Shown here piece after piece: positions 43,888 to 56,351 of a stretch of 64,000 bases of DNA. The notes beneath the pieces are model-generated. The model was not told the DNA's origin. It searched no databases and saw only the letters and a program-made list of their open reading frames with translations. A program made the translations under genes and the position numbers. The first letter of the stretch is position 1; each line of letters starts with the position of its first letter. Source of the DNA: JAVBMU01 sp031551755 (GTDB lineage: Bacteria; Actinomycetota; Actinomycetes; Actinomycetales; Cellulomonadaceae). The stretch lies in contig JAVBNE010000024.1 of the NCBI GenBank assembly GCA_031551755.1, positions 1-64,000 of the forward strand. The letters are read 5' to 3'.

Positions 43888-44134
43888 ACTGACCTCCATC
43901 GCGCTGCCCACGCCCACTGCCAGCACATTTGCCAGCAGGAACACGACGACCTCGTCGTCAACCGCGACCCTAGCCCAGCGTGCACAACCCGATCAAACCG
44001 GTATGTGGACAATGCGCCGTTCATACCGCGCAGCTCAACCTACCCACGGAACCAAACTCCCCGATCCTCACATGACGGACCGGGCTGCCTGGGGAACGGT
44101 GGCCCGCCGGCTACACGTACAAGGCAGCAAGACT

Positions 44135-44668
44135 TCACACCCGGGGAAGCGCGCCCATCTCCGTACCGTCGTACCAGAGCAGGTCGCATTCCTCGACCTG
44201 CGCCCACGCCGCCTCCACGGCCTCATCCTCGGCGCCCAGGGCCGTCGAAGCGGCCAGGAAAGCGCCGATCGCACCGGCCGCTGCAGGTTCATCCACATGG
44301 GCGCAGACGATCGCCTCCGTGACCGGCCGGATCAGCTCGACGGCACTGAGACGCGACTGCGCATCCGCCCCTGCCACCTCAGCGCCATTGACGCCATCGG
44401 CAACACCGACCCGGACCGCCGAGTCCGGCACCTCGACCGTGACCACCAGCCGTTGATGCGGCGCCCGTGAGCGAGCCGCGATCAGCGCCAGGCTGTCGGC
44501 GGCGGCATGACACCAGGCGGCGAACTCCAGCCCTTCCTCGTCCTCGTCAGTCAGCGACGCCCGCAGAGCGGGGGTCAGCGCGTGCGCGGGGCGCGGCTCG
44601 ATCGCCCACCGCGCGGCGTCGACCTCGGCCGTGAACTCGTCGAGAGTCGCCGGAATGTACAGGCGCAT
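44135..44668 (-). CDS. DUF6912 family protein downstream of secA
   Basis: 177 residues from ATG 44668, 3 nt after the secA stop. Starts MRLYIPATLDEF, then an acidic Ala-rich protein with ALTPALRASLTDEDEEGLE and LLWYDGTEMGAL near the end. No signal peptide or membrane helix. Small proteins of this kind follow secA in many Actinomycetota; no function is known to me. Confidence 0.75.
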   Translation of the reverse strand: MRLYIPATLDEFTAEVDAARWAIEPRPAHALTPALRASLTDEDEEGLEFAAWCHAAADSLALIAARSRAPHQRLVVTVEVPDSAVRVGVADGVNGAEVAGADAQSRLSAVELIRPVTEAIVCAHVDEPAAAGAIGAFLAASTALGAEDEAVEAAWAQVEECDLLWYDGTEMGALPRV

Positions 44669-44671
44669 CCG

Positions 44672-47692
<3,021 letters not shown>

Positions 47693-47827
47693 GCAAGTCT
47701 CCTGGGTCGAACGTGTCCCGGGCCGGGTGGCGGGGAACGGCGGCGCTGATCGGCGCGATCACGCCGCCGATGCCAATACACCTTGGTCCATCGTAGGCGA
47801 GGCCGACAACGACGGTCGTCCGGCAGG

Positions 47828-49048
47828 CTATGTGGCGGAGGCGATCTCGGCAGCCAGCGGTCCCGCCAGGTCGCCCACCGGAGCGACCCAGATGCCGCCC
47901 AAACCGAGCCAACGCGCCATTATGCGCAGTTCCGCAGCGAGCAGAGCGGGGGTCTCGGCACCGCGACACGGTTCGCTGTGGGCGGACTGCACGCATAGCC
48001 GCCCAGCCGCACGATCGGCCTTCAGGTCGACCCGGGCCGTCATCCGCTCCCCCTCCAGGAACGGCAGGACGTAGTAGCCGTATACCCGCTGCGCGGCCGG
48101 CACGTAGATCTCGATCCGGTATCGCAGACCGAAGAGGCATTCGAGCCGATTGCGCTCAAAGACGAGTGGGTCGAAGGGGCTGAGCAGCGCGGACTGAGTC
48201 ACCCGACGGGACCGCGGCGCCGCCCGATGTACGTAGGTCCGCTCAGCCCACCCGTCCACCTCGACCGGGATCAACGTGCCCTCCTCGACCAACTCCGCCA
48301 GCGCCACACGGGCCGGCCGGAGTTTGAGCCGGAAGTAGTCCTGAAAACAGCGCAGGGTACCGACGCCATGCGCCCGCGCACCGATCTCCAGCAGCGCTCG
48401 CACCGCGGTTTCGTCATCGACCGGATCCACCCGGAGGACTGCCGGCGGCAGCACTCTCTCGGTCAGGTCATAGCAGCGTTCGAAGGAGGCGTTGCGGCGG
48501 GCCACCGCGACTTCGCCGGTGAAGAACAGGAATTCCAGCGCCTTCTTGGCCACCGTCCAGTTCCACCCCCACTCAGTGTGGGTGCGCGGGTGGTCGGCCT
48601 CGAAGATCCCCGAGATCTCGCGTGCCGTGACGGGACCCCGGTCAGTGACCAATGCCCGGACCTGCGCTACCACCTCCGAATGAGAGAGGGCGACGCCACT
48701 GATGCTCCCCCACGCCTCGGTGGCGAACTGGCGACGACGCCACGCGAGGAGTCGATACGTCTCGGGCGCCACGAAGGAGGCGACATGAGCCCAGGTCTCG
48801 ACCAGCCGCCGTGGTGCGCGCCCGGCCGCACGATCCAGCAACGTCACGTCGTACGGGCCGAGCCGAGAGAACAGCGGCATCAGGTGCGCCCTGGCCAGCA
48901 CGTTGACGGAGTCGATCTGGAGAAGTCCGAGACGGTCGATCACCCCCTGCACATCGCGCATCGTCACGGCCCTCGATGGCCGTGCGCGGTGGAGGCCTTG
49001 AGCGGCGATGGCGATGCGACGCGCCTGCGAGCGAGACAGGGAATCCAC
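47828..49048 (-). CDS. Winged-helix protein of the AlkZ/YcaQ DNA-glycosylase family
   Basis: 406 residues, ATG 49048. HTH_42 (DUF1006) family: N-terminal SRSQARRIAIAAQGL, then the active-site-type motif LLQIDSVNVLARAH (QxD; catalytic in AlkZ) and a WAHVASFVAPETYRLLAWRR segment; three tandem winged-helix-like domains follow, ending with YYVLPFLEGERMTARVDLKADR. Streptomyces AlkZ unhooks azinomycin-type interstrand cross-links and E. coli YcaQ repairs alkylated bases. A DNA-repair role is likely; the lesion is unknown. Confidence 0.85.
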   Translation of the reverse strand: MDSLSRSQARRIAIAAQGLHRARPSRAVTMRDVQGVIDRLGLLQIDSVNVLARAHLMPLFSRLGPYDVTLLDRAAGRAPRRLVETWAHVASFVAPETYRLLAWRRRQFATEAWGSISGVALSHSEVVAQVRALVTDRGPVTAREISGIFEADHPRTHTEWGWNWTVAKKALEFLFFTGEVAVARRNASFERCYDLTERVLPPAVLRVDPVDDETAVRALLEIGARAHGVGTLRCFQDYFRLKLRPARVALAELVEEGTLIPVEVDGWAERTYVHRAAPRSRRVTQSALLSPFDPLVFERNRLECLFGLRYRIEIYVPAAQRVYGYYVLPFLEGERMTARVDLKADRAAGRLCVQSAHSEPCRGAETPALLAAELRIMARWLGLGGIWVAPVGDLAGPLAAEIASAT

Positions 49049-49077
49049 GCACCCATCGTCCCCGATGCCAGGGACAA

Positions 49078-49115
49078 CGACGCGGCCCGAACCCGCTGGG
49101 GTCCGGGCCGCGTCG
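49078..49115 (-). terminator. Terminator after hpf
   Basis: Seventeen-pair stem with one mismatch (49078-49094 with 49099-49115), loop GCTG, in the 75-nt gap between the hpf stop and the AlkZ-like start; leftward transcription. Very GC-rich without a U-tract. Confidence 0.8.
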
Positions 49116-49123
49116 GCGAAGGG

Positions 49124-49762
49124 TCAGGAACCGACCGACTCGCAGTCACACGCGGTGTCGAGCTGGATCACTCCGTAGCTCCACCCCCGTCGCCGGTAAG
49201 CAACCGACGGACGCTTGGTGGTGGAGTCGACGAAGAGAAAGAAGTCGTGCCCAACCATCTCCATCTGGTACAGCGCGTCGTCCAACGTCATGGGCTGCGC
49301 GCTGTGCAGCTTCTGCCGGATCACCACGGGTGAGTCGCCGAGGGTGGTCTCGACCTCGTCACCGGGCGCGGCGGGCGGACCCGGCGGGGCGGCCTCGGCC
49401 TCCTTCGCGGCCGGCTCGAGCGGTCGTACGTCGACCGGTGCCAGGACGGTGTGGTTGCGGTGGTCCTTGTGGCGATCGCGCGTCCGGCGCAGTCGCTCAG
49501 CCAGCTTGTTGATCGCGAGATCGAGAGCACCAAATCGGTCAGCTGCGGCGGCCTCGGCGCGGACCACTGGCCCCTTGGCGCGGACGGTCAGCTCGACGCG
49601 CTCACGGATCTCGGACTGTCGGGGGTTGTTCTCGTGGGTGACCTCGACATCGATTCGTTGGGTGGACGGCGCGAGTTGCTCGACCTTCGCGAGCTTGTCT
49701 TCCACGTGCTGGCGGAACCGGTCCGCAACTTCCGTGTGCCTGCCGACGACGACGATCTCCAT
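49124..49762 (-). CDS. hpf: Ribosome hibernation-promoting factor, long form
   Basis: 212 residues from ATG 49762 with GGAGG 9 nt upstream; a frame to 49789 is not needed. The N-terminal S30AE domain (MEIVVVGRHTEVADRFRQHV to about 110) binds the decoding centre; a Pro/Ala/Glu linker (115-150) leads to the C-terminal dimerisation domain (VVIRQKLHSAQPMTLDDALYQMEMVGHDFFLFVDS). Long HPF forms 100S ribosome dimers in stationary phase. It follows comF in the run leading down from mtrA. Confidence 0.95.
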   Translation of the reverse strand: MEIVVVGRHTEVADRFRQHVEDKLAKVEQLAPSTQRIDVEVTHENNPRQSEIRERVELTVRAKGPVVRAEAAAADRFGALDLAINKLAERLRRTRDRHKDHRNHTVLAPVDVRPLEPAAKEAEAAPPGPPAAPGDEVETTLGDSPVVIRQKLHSAQPMTLDDALYQMEMVGHDFFLFVDSTTKRPSVAYRRRGWSYGVIQLDTACDCESVGS

Positions 49763-49789
49763 GTGAACCTCCACGGTGAGAAGAGGCAC

Positions 49790-50758
49790 TCAAGCCCATC
49801 GGCCGAGTGCCTCAGGGAATTCGGTGGCGGCGCCTCTTCGGCGCCGTGTTCCTACCACCTCCAAGCCCAGCTCGGCCGGGCACTCGGCTCGCTGCGCGAC
49901 GGCCGACGGGAAGACCCCGTAGGGCCGCCGCGGCGAGTGTCTCCAGCCTATCTCTGCCTCGCTGCGAAGAGCACCATCATGGACAGGTGAATCCCCTGTG
50001 CCGTTGACCGGTAAATCAGGCACAGCAGGTCCGCTGCTGGGCGGCGGCGTGGCCGCGATGACGATTGCTGCGAGAACCACGGCACCGTGTGCGACCAGCG
50101 TGTTCTCTGCCGCGGCCAGGGTGGCCCCGGTCGTGACGACATCGTCGATCAGCACACAGCAGCGACCTGCCGCCCACCCCCGACGCCGACCGGCGATGTC
50201 CATTTCGTGCAACCGTCCGCCACGGTCCCGAGCACCGCGACCCACCTGATCGCGTCCTCGACTACGACGGAGCACCGGCTCGAGCCGCGCCGGATAGCCC
50301 ACGTCCACGAGTCCGCCGACGAAGCCCGCGGCCAGGGCACGTGTGTGGTCCCGCCCACGGCGACGAACGGCTGCCCGGGTGGATGGCGCGGGCACCACGG
50401 CGAGCGGACCCGCCATCCACTGGCCGCCCAGAACTCTCCCCAGTCGCTGACCAACTGACTGCGCCTTCGCCGCGAAGTACGAGTCGAGATCCGCACGGCC
50501 GTGGTCCTTCCACCCAAGGACGAGTTCCCGAACGAAGCCGGAGTATGGCGCTAGCGCCCACACCGGCAGCGGCGCGAGGCCGTCGAGACGGTCCAAGCGC
50601 GGCACATCCGCCTCCACCCGACGCGGCACGACGGCGAGCAACCCGGCACACCGCGGGCACAGGCGGGTGTCGAGTTCCCCACAACCCGCACAGGCGACCG
50701 GAACCAGCAACTGACCGAGGTCGCGGACGGCGTCGGCCACTAACATCCGTACCTGCAT
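49790..50758 (-). CDS. comF: ComF-family phosphoribosyltransferase-like protein
   Basis: 322 residues from ATG 50758 (MQVRMLVADAVRDL), an alternative being 50746. N-terminal zinc-finger-like cysteines (CAGCGELDTRLCPRC), then VWALAPYSGFVRELVLGWKDHG and the PRPP-binding motif VLIDDVVTTGATLAAA (about 225), as in ComF/GntX proteins. The C-terminal ~80 residues are an extra, poorly conserved tail. Homologues help DNA uptake in competent bacteria; its role in actinobacteria is unclear. It sits between lpqB and hpf as in many relatives. Confidence 0.9.
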   Translation of the reverse strand: MQVRMLVADAVRDLGQLLVPVACAGCGELDTRLCPRCAGLLAVVPRRVEADVPRLDRLDGLAPLPVWALAPYSGFVRELVLGWKDHGRADLDSYFAAKAQSVGQRLGRVLGGQWMAGPLAVVPAPSTRAAVRRRGRDHTRALAAGFVGGLVDVGYPARLEPVLRRSRGRDQVGRGARDRGGRLHEMDIAGRRRGWAAGRCCVLIDDVVTTGATLAAAENTLVAHGAVVLAAIVIAATPPPSSGPAVPDLPVNGTGDSPVHDGALRSEAEIGWRHSPRRPYGVFPSAVAQRAECPAELGLEVVGTRRRRGAATEFPEALGRWA

Positions 50759-50896
50759 CACCGGCCCAGCGTGGGAAAACCGCTCGGCGTCGCACGTCCA
50801 CCCGTCGGGGGCCAGCGGACAACTGGCGTCATGAGCTGCCTGTGCACGCCCCGAACCCGCCAGCCACACCACCGGGAAGACACACCCGGTGCCCGG

Positions 50897-52594
50897 TTAT
50901 CCCGGATAGGCCGGCGCGCGGACACCTGTCGTGACCGTCGTCCACAATGACGCAGCACCCAGTGTGTAGAGCGACTCATCGGCCGTGTTCAGCAAGATCG
51001 ACCGCTCCCCCGGACCTGCCGCGATCGCCGAGGCATCCGCCAGCGCAGTGGTGCTCCGTGTCGGCCCGCCCACCGGAACGAGTTGGACGGACACCGTCGG
51101 CTCTGCCGCTACCCGGCCGAGCACACCCAACAGCGACTGGTCCACCCACACGACCTGGGTGCCGGTCACGACTGTCTGCCCTACCCGCATCGGTTCGGAA
51201 AGTTCCGTGGGCACGCCGTCGCCGTCGCGAACCACACCCGCGACGTCTATCCGCAGGCGTCCGCCGTCCCGCGACAGTAATGCGACTCGAGCGCCGTCGG
51301 GAGCGACCCGCACCGAATCCAGGGTGCGCTCCGTCAGCCACGGAGCCGTCACACTCCTGGCCTTCCCCTCCAGCGAAACCACCTGGAGCCCCGCCGTCGG
51401 CGACCCGGACCACACGTTGCCGAAGCGGTCCAGGCTGGGCGCAAGAAGATCCTTACCGGTCAGCAGCGTGCGAGCCTCGACACCCTCAACCGGGGTGGTC
51501 ACCAGCTCGCTCGAGCCACTGCGTACCACGAACGGGGAATCCGGGTCCTTACTGGAACGGAATGCGAGCGCCGTCGGGTTCAGGCCGTCGAGCGGAGCCA
51601 GCCGGTCCAAGGGCTCTACGGTCCGCCCCGTCAGCGTCGCCACCTGATCGCCCTCCAACACGACCGGATCGTCAACGGTGATCGAACGTCGCAAGGGCGG
51701 CGAGGTACCGGTCGTCAGCGGCGCGTTCCCCGCGTACAACTGGACGGTCTGCGTCAGTGTGTCCGAAAGCACGGCTTTGAGCTGGGCGGCGAGCAGTGTG
51801 CGGTCCTCCCCGGACGCCTGCGAGATCGTGGCGTTCAGTGGGATATCGATCGGGCCGGAGTCACCCATCGTCACTGACTCGATGGCCAGGACGGTGCCTT
51901 CCGGTGCCACGGTGGTCACGGATTTCGCCAGCCACGCCGACGGCCCGACGAGAGTTTCGCGCACCGCGTAGGTTTGCCAGTTCCGTTTCGGGAACCAGCG
52001 TTCATCGGGCACGAGGAAACTGCGGTCGGTCGACGGGAAATAGAGCGACGTCGGCCGGTAGATCCGCTCGAAGTTGGTGGCAGAGATGACCAGGCCATCG
52101 TCCGGGCTGGCCAACCGCCACTGGTTATCAGGTTCGCGTACCAGGTCGAAGACCAGGTCCGTCGTCGTACCCGGGGGCTGCTCGGTGTAGACCCCATGCT
52201 CATCGACGACCCCCACCACGGCCCCCACCCCGCGGACGGTGGCACGTCCTCTGGGGGTATCCGCATCGGCCACCAGACCGAGGTCACCGTCGTAGACGAT
52301 CACCTGGGAGACCGGGTTCCATTGCTCGGCGGCGACGTCGGTCAGGAACTCACGAGCGACGTCGAAATCCGCCGTCGGGCCGGCCGTCTGCGCATCCAGA
52401 AATCCCTTGACGAGTTGCACCGGTGAGGCATCCGCCCGCGGAGAGACAGCCCTTAGATAGACCAGATTGGCGCGCTGCGCGATAGCGCTGCCATCGCGCA
52501 CCGGACCGGAACTCGGAATCTGCGCGCAACCACCCGCCAGAAGGATGGCGATCGCGGCGGCCATCTGGCGCGCCCGGAAACCCCGCCCGGTCAC
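50897..52594 (-). CDS. lpqB: Lipoprotein LpqB with GerMN domain
   Basis: 565 residues from a GTG at 52594 overlapping the mtrB stop. Signal peptide with lipobox ILLAGGCAQIPSSGPVR. A GerMN-type domain lies around 190-300 (YAVRETLVGPSAWLAKSV; GPIDIPLNATISQASGEDRTLLAAQL), then a beta-propeller-like C-terminal half (SLDRFGNVWSGSPTAGL; VRVAPDGARVALLSRDGG). Known LpqB interacts with the MtrB sensor and tunes MtrA phosphorylation and cell division. Third gene of mtrA-mtrB-lpqB. Confidence 0.94.
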   Translation of the reverse strand: MTGRGFRARQMAAAIAILLAGGCAQIPSSGPVRDGSAIAQRANLVYLRAVSPRADASPVQLVKGFLDAQTAGPTADFDVAREFLTDVAAEQWNPVSQVIVYDGDLGLVADADTPRGRATVRGVGAVVGVVDEHGVYTEQPPGTTTDLVFDLVREPDNQWRLASPDDGLVISATNFERIYRPTSLYFPSTDRSFLVPDERWFPKRNWQTYAVRETLVGPSAWLAKSVTTVAPEGTVLAIESVTMGDSGPIDIPLNATISQASGEDRTLLAAQLKAVLSDTLTQTVQLYAGNAPLTTGTSPPLRRSITVDDPVVLEGDQVATLTGRTVEPLDRLAPLDGLNPTALAFRSSKDPDSPFVVRSGSSELVTTPVEGVEARTLLTGKDLLAPSLDRFGNVWSGSPTAGLQVVSLEGKARSVTAPWLTERTLDSVRVAPDGARVALLSRDGGRLRIDVAGVVRDGDGVPTELSEPMRVGQTVVTGTQVVWVDQSLLGVLGRVAAEPTVSVQLVPVGGPTRSTTALADASAIAAGPGERSILLNTADESLYTLGAASLWTTVTTGVRAPAYPG

Positions 52595-54300
52595 CGCCGC
52601 TCCTCGTGCTGGTCCGCACCCGTCGCCGACGTCCCGAGGTCAGGTAACGCGGCCGGGTCATGAGGATCGCCGACCACAACCGCCGGACCGGCGGACTGCT
52701 GTTCGATGACCAAAGGTAGAGGCGCCGAGGTCAATACGATGCCGGCACGGCGCGGCAAGGTCAGCCTGAAACTGGCCCCGCGATCCGGCCGGCCCCATGC
52801 CTCCAGCCACCCACCGTGCAGGCGAGCGTCCTCCAGGGCGATCGCAAGTCCCAGGCCGGTTCCACCCGTGTCCCGGGCGCGGGCCGGATCCGCCCGCCAG
52901 AACCGGTCGAAGACACGTTCCGCCTCCTGGGCGCTCATCCCGATCCCGTGATCGCGGACCACCACGGCCACCGCATGTGCGTCACCCTTCACGGTCACCT
53001 CCACCGGCATCTCCTGAGCATGATCGATCGCGTTGACGACGAGATTACGTATGATGCGCTCCACTCGTCGCGGGTCAATGTCGACCCGCAGCGGGTCGGG
53101 ACCCAGCTCGACCGCCAACCACACGCCTTTGCGCTCGGCCAGTGGCGCAGCTTGTTCGACGACCGTCAGCACCACATCGCGCATATCCCAGCGCTGGGCC
53201 TCCAGCACGGCGGCACCGGCATCGAAACGACTGATCTCCAAGAGGTCAGCGAGCAAGTCCTCAAAACGATCGAGCTGCGCGTGAAGCAGCTCGGTCGACC
53301 GTTTGGCGACCGGTTCGAACTGGTCCCGCGACTCGTACAACACATCGCTAGCCATCCGCACCGTCGTCAACGGGGTGCGCAGTTCATGGGAGACATCCGA
53401 AACGAACCGGCGCTGAAGCGCGGACATCGCTTCCATCCGGCCGATCTGCTCCTGGAGGCCGTCCGCCATCTCGTTGAAGGAGCGACCGAGCGTGGCCATC
53501 TCATCGTGTCCACGGACCGGCAACCGCTCATCCAGATGCCCCTCGGCCAACCGAGCCGCGGTCCGAGCCGCCGCCCGCACCGGCCGCACCGCCTGCCCGG
53601 TCACCAGTGTGGTGATCAGCGCCAGCAGGGCCACAAGGGCGATCGACCCGGCCAAAAGCACGGACTGGAGGAATCTGAGCGTCTTCTGGTCGGCCTCCAG
53701 GTCGTAGAGGTAGTAGAGCTCGAAAAGACCCGCGCCCGGCACTTCCACCGTCGAGCCGACCACCACCCCTGGCACCGTTCCCGCACTGGGGTCCGTAGGA
53801 TCAACTGGCTTCGCAACGGACTGCATGACCTGCCCGGAATGCGCCTCGACCGTGGCCCGGCGCATCTCGGGAGTGATGAGATCGCCCAGCGCCGGTTCGG
53901 TCCCCACATCTATCACGACCGACGGCTGCCCCAACTCGCGCCATAGGAAAACCTCCCGAGAGGCTGATCCACTCGACCGCAACATGGCAAGCATGTCGTA
54001 GACCAACGACTGCGCCTGCGACGCCGTCGTCGCCGGCGAGGCCGCAAGCGTCTCGCGAGCCCGCTCGGTGGAGGCCGCGCTCTCCTCGTCGATCTGCGCC
54101 AACCGCTGGTCGAAGATGCCGTCGCGGATCGTTGTCGAGAGATAGGCCCCGAGCGCCACCACCGCCACGATGCTGACGACCAGCGCTGAGGTGACCACCC
54201 GCAACTGCATGGACGAGCGCCAGCGCCACACCACCTGCCGCAGCGCGGCACGGCTTCGTGAGCGGAACCTGCCAAGGAGATGGCGCCAGCCTCCGCTCAC
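52591..54300 (-). CDS. mtrB: Sensor histidine kinase MtrB
   Basis: 569 residues from a GTG at 54300 overlapping the mtrA stop (GTGA). Two membrane helices (about 33-52 and 210-235) enclose an extracellular sensor domain; then HAMP (VRPVRAAARTAARLAEGHLDERL), HisKA with phospho-acceptor His in SDVSHELRTPLTTVRM, and HATPase_c (NLVVNAIDHA, RDHGIGM, GGTGLGLAIA). The C-terminal tail (about 500-569) is longer than usual. It phosphorylates MtrA to control cell-wall and division genes. Confidence 0.95.
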   Translation of the reverse strand: MSGGWRHLLGRFRSRSRAALRQVVWRWRSSMQLRVVTSALVVSIVAVVALGAYLSTTIRDGIFDQRLAQIDEESAASTERARETLAASPATTASQAQSLVYDMLAMLRSSGSASREVFLWRELGQPSVVIDVGTEPALGDLITPEMRRATVEAHSGQVMQSVAKPVDPTDPSAGTVPGVVVGSTVEVPGAGLFELYYLYDLEADQKTLRFLQSVLLAGSIALVALLALITTLVTGQAVRPVRAAARTAARLAEGHLDERLPVRGHDEMATLGRSFNEMADGLQEQIGRMEAMSALQRRFVSDVSHELRTPLTTVRMASDVLYESRDQFEPVAKRSTELLHAQLDRFEDLLADLLEISRFDAGAAVLEAQRWDMRDVVLTVVEQAAPLAERKGVWLAVELGPDPLRVDIDPRRVERIIRNLVVNAIDHAQEMPVEVTVKGDAHAVAVVVRDHGIGMSAQEAERVFDRFWRADPARARDTGGTGLGLAIALEDARLHGGWLEAWGRPDRGASFRLTLPRRAGIVLTSAPLPLVIEQQSAGPAVVVGDPHDPAALPDLGTSATGADQHEERR

Positions 54301-54980
54301 TCCCGCGTCGCACCCGCCCTGTAACCCACGCCCCGCACCGTCAACACGATCTCCGGGTTCTCCGGGTCGTGTTCGATCTTCGAGCGCAGCCGCTGCACAT
54401 GGACGTTGACGAGCCGCGTGTCCGCAGCGTGCCGATATCCCCAGACCGTGCCCAGCAGCACCTCACGGGTGAAAACCTGCCACGGTTTGCGGGCCAGCGC
54501 GACGAGCAGGTCGAACTCCAGCGGCGTCAACGCGATCGGCACACCGTCACGGAGCACACGGTGACCGGTGACGTCGATCTGCAGATCGCCGATCTCCAGC
54601 TGCTCTTGGACAGATTCCTCGACTCGCCGCAACCGCGCCCGGATCCTGGCGACTAGTTCCTTCGGCTTGAAAGGCTTCGAAATGTAGTCGTCTGCGCCTG
54701 CCTCCAGGCCCGACACGACATCAACGGTGTCACTCTTGGCGGTCAGCATGATGATCGGCACCGCGGACTCCGCGCGAATCAGCCGACACACCTCTGTTCC
54801 GTCCTTTCCCGGCAGCATCAGATCGAGCAGCACGAGGTCGGGCGCGGACGTACGGAATTCCTCCAAAGCCTGATCGCCATCCCCGCAGAAGACGCAGTTG
54901 AAGCCCTCCGACTTCAGCACGATCCCGATCATCTCCGCCAAGGCGGTGTCATCATCGATAACGAGCACGCGTTCCTTCAT
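54297..54980 (-). CDS. mtrA: Response regulator MtrA
   Basis: 227 residues from ATG 54980 (MKERVLVIDDDTALAEMIGIVL); a longer in-frame start at 55022 is not supported. Receiver with phospho-acceptor Asp in LVLLDLMLPGKDG and KPFKPKEL; winged-helix DNA-binding domain (LTPLEFDLLVALARKP, VNVHVQRLRSKIE, VRGVGYRAG). Length matches actinobacterial MtrA, an essential regulator of cell-wall metabolism and replication-linked genes. First of four minus-strand genes with 4-bp overlaps to mtrB and lpqB. Confidence 0.95.
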   Translation of the reverse strand: MKERVLVIDDDTALAEMIGIVLKSEGFNCVFCGDGDQALEEFRTSAPDLVLLDLMLPGKDGTEVCRLIRAESAVPIIMLTAKSDTVDVVSGLEAGADDYISKPFKPKELVARIRARLRRVEESVQEQLEIGDLQIDVTGHRVLRDGVPIALTPLEFDLLVALARKPWQVFTREVLLGTVWGYRHAADTRLVNVHVQRLRSKIEHDPENPEIVLTVRGVGYRAGATRE

Positions 54981-55115
54981 GCGCCCATCCTGCCATTCGG
55001 ACAAGAAATCGTCTCCGGCCATCGCCGCTCAAGTCCCGTAATAGGGTGGACCAGCCACGGCACTTGCCATGGCGCAGCGCCGCGGGCGCCGCACCGTTGA
55101 CCTCAGGACATGCAC

Positions 55116-56351
55116 ATGAGCACCTCCGCGACGCCGCCGAGCGACGACGCTGAACCGGACGCGCAAACACCCGTGCACCAGCCTGCGCCCTCTGGCGGCA
55201 CACCGCCAAACGGTTGGGGGCAGCCGCCCGCCGGGCAGCCCACCGGCTACGGGCCACCCCCGGGCACCCCACCGGCCCCAGGGCAGCCCGGGTATGGCCA
55301 ACCGGCCTACGGCCAACCGGTGTACGGACAACCGGCCTACGGCCAGCCCGTCTACGGCCAACCGGCTTACGGCGGCCCCGTGCCCGGCGCTCTGCCTTAT
55401 GCCGGGCCGGCCAAACCGGGCATCGTTCCCCTGCGCCCGCTGACGCTCGGGGAGATCTTCGACGGCTCCTTCGGTGCCGTCAGGCACAACCCAGGCGCTG
55501 TCCTGGGGTTGAGCTCGCTGATCGTCGTGGCGGCGACTGCCGTCGGGGCACTGCTCGGATACCTCGTCGCGGGCTATCTCGCGGAGCTCCTTGCCAGCAA
55601 CGAGTTCACCGACGCCATGGCCCAGGAGGGCTTCGGGACGGATGTCGACGGGCTCGCACTGCTCTACTCGACCTCCGTCGGCGCCTCGCTCGTCTTCTGG
55701 ATCGCCAGTCCTTTCGTCACCGCAGTCGTGGCCGTCTCCCTCAGCCGATCCGTGATCGGCGACAAGATCTCGGTGGCGGCTGTATGGAAGTCCGCAGCCC
55801 GCCGCGGCTGGCTCCTGCTCGGCTGGGCGATCCTCTTCGGCACCGCCCAAATGCTCCTGGTTGGCCTGTACGTGGGTCTCATCGTGCTCATCGCCCAATC
55901 CAGCGGGGGCGGCGCGACGGCCTTCGGAATCCTCGGCGGCCTCGGCCTCGCCGTCCTGTTCGTCTGGCTCGCGGTGCGGGTATTGCTTGTGCCCGCGGGC
56001 CTTGCCCTGGAGTCGGGTCGTTTCGGGAAGACCATCGCACGCGCCTGGCGGTTGACCCGGGGAAGCTTCTGGCGGACTCTCGGCATCTACCTGCTCGCAG
56101 CCATCGCGATCGCCATCATCGGCGGAATCCTCCAGTATCCCTTCGGCATCGTCGCCGCCCTCGCAATGAGCGGCGGAAGCCTGGCGATCGGGCTGATCAT
56201 CTCGACGGTCGGCGGAGCGATCATCTCCGTCCTGCAGACCGTCTTCCTCGGTGCCGTCGTGAGCTTGCAGTACATCGACCTGCGCATCCGCCGCGAAGGA
56301 CTCGACATCGAGCTGACCGCCGCCGCAGCACGGGTAGACGCCGCGAGATGA
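55116..56351 (+). CDS. Multi-pass membrane protein with N-terminal GYGQP repeats
   Basis: 411 residues from ATG 55116 (an ATG at 55110 adds two residues). The cytoplasmic N-terminus (1-105) is Pro/Gly/Gln-rich with tandem GQPAY/GQPVY repeats. Six or more membrane helices follow from 130 (LGLSSLIVVAATAVGALLGYL), in the style of the glycerophosphoryl-diester-phosphodiesterase membrane domain (RPLTLGEIFDGSFGAVRHNPG is a typical start). Function unknown. First gene of a plus-strand operon of membrane and MoxR proteins, ending in an ATGA overlap with the next gene. Confidence 0.78.
   Translation: MSTSATPPSDDAEPDAQTPVHQPAPSGGTPPNGWGQPPAGQPTGYGPPPGTPPAPGQPGYGQPAYGQPVYGQPAYGQPVYGQPAYGGPVPGALPYAGPAKPGIVPLRPLTLGEIFDGSFGAVRHNPGAVLGLSSLIVVAATAVGALLGYLVAGYLAELLASNEFTDAMAQEGFGTDVDGLALLYSTSVGASLVFWIASPFVTAVVAVSLSRSVIGDKISVAAVWKSAARRGWLLLGWAILFGTAQMLLVGLYVGLIVLIAQSSGGGATAFGILGGLGLAVLFVWLAVRVLLVPAGLALESGRFGKTIARAWRLTRGSFWRTLGIYLLAAIAIAIIGGILQYPFGIVAALAMSGGSLAIGLIISTVGGAIISVLQTVFLGAVVSLQYIDLRIRREGLDIELTAAAARVDAAR
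55296..55370 (+). repeat. Five 15-bp coding repeats (GQPxY)
   Basis: Units at 55296, 55311, 55326, 55341 and 55356 encode GQPAY or GQPVY alternately. DNA identity between units is high (GGCCAACCGGCCTAC type). Copy number could vary by slippage without breaking the frame. Confidence 0.8.
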
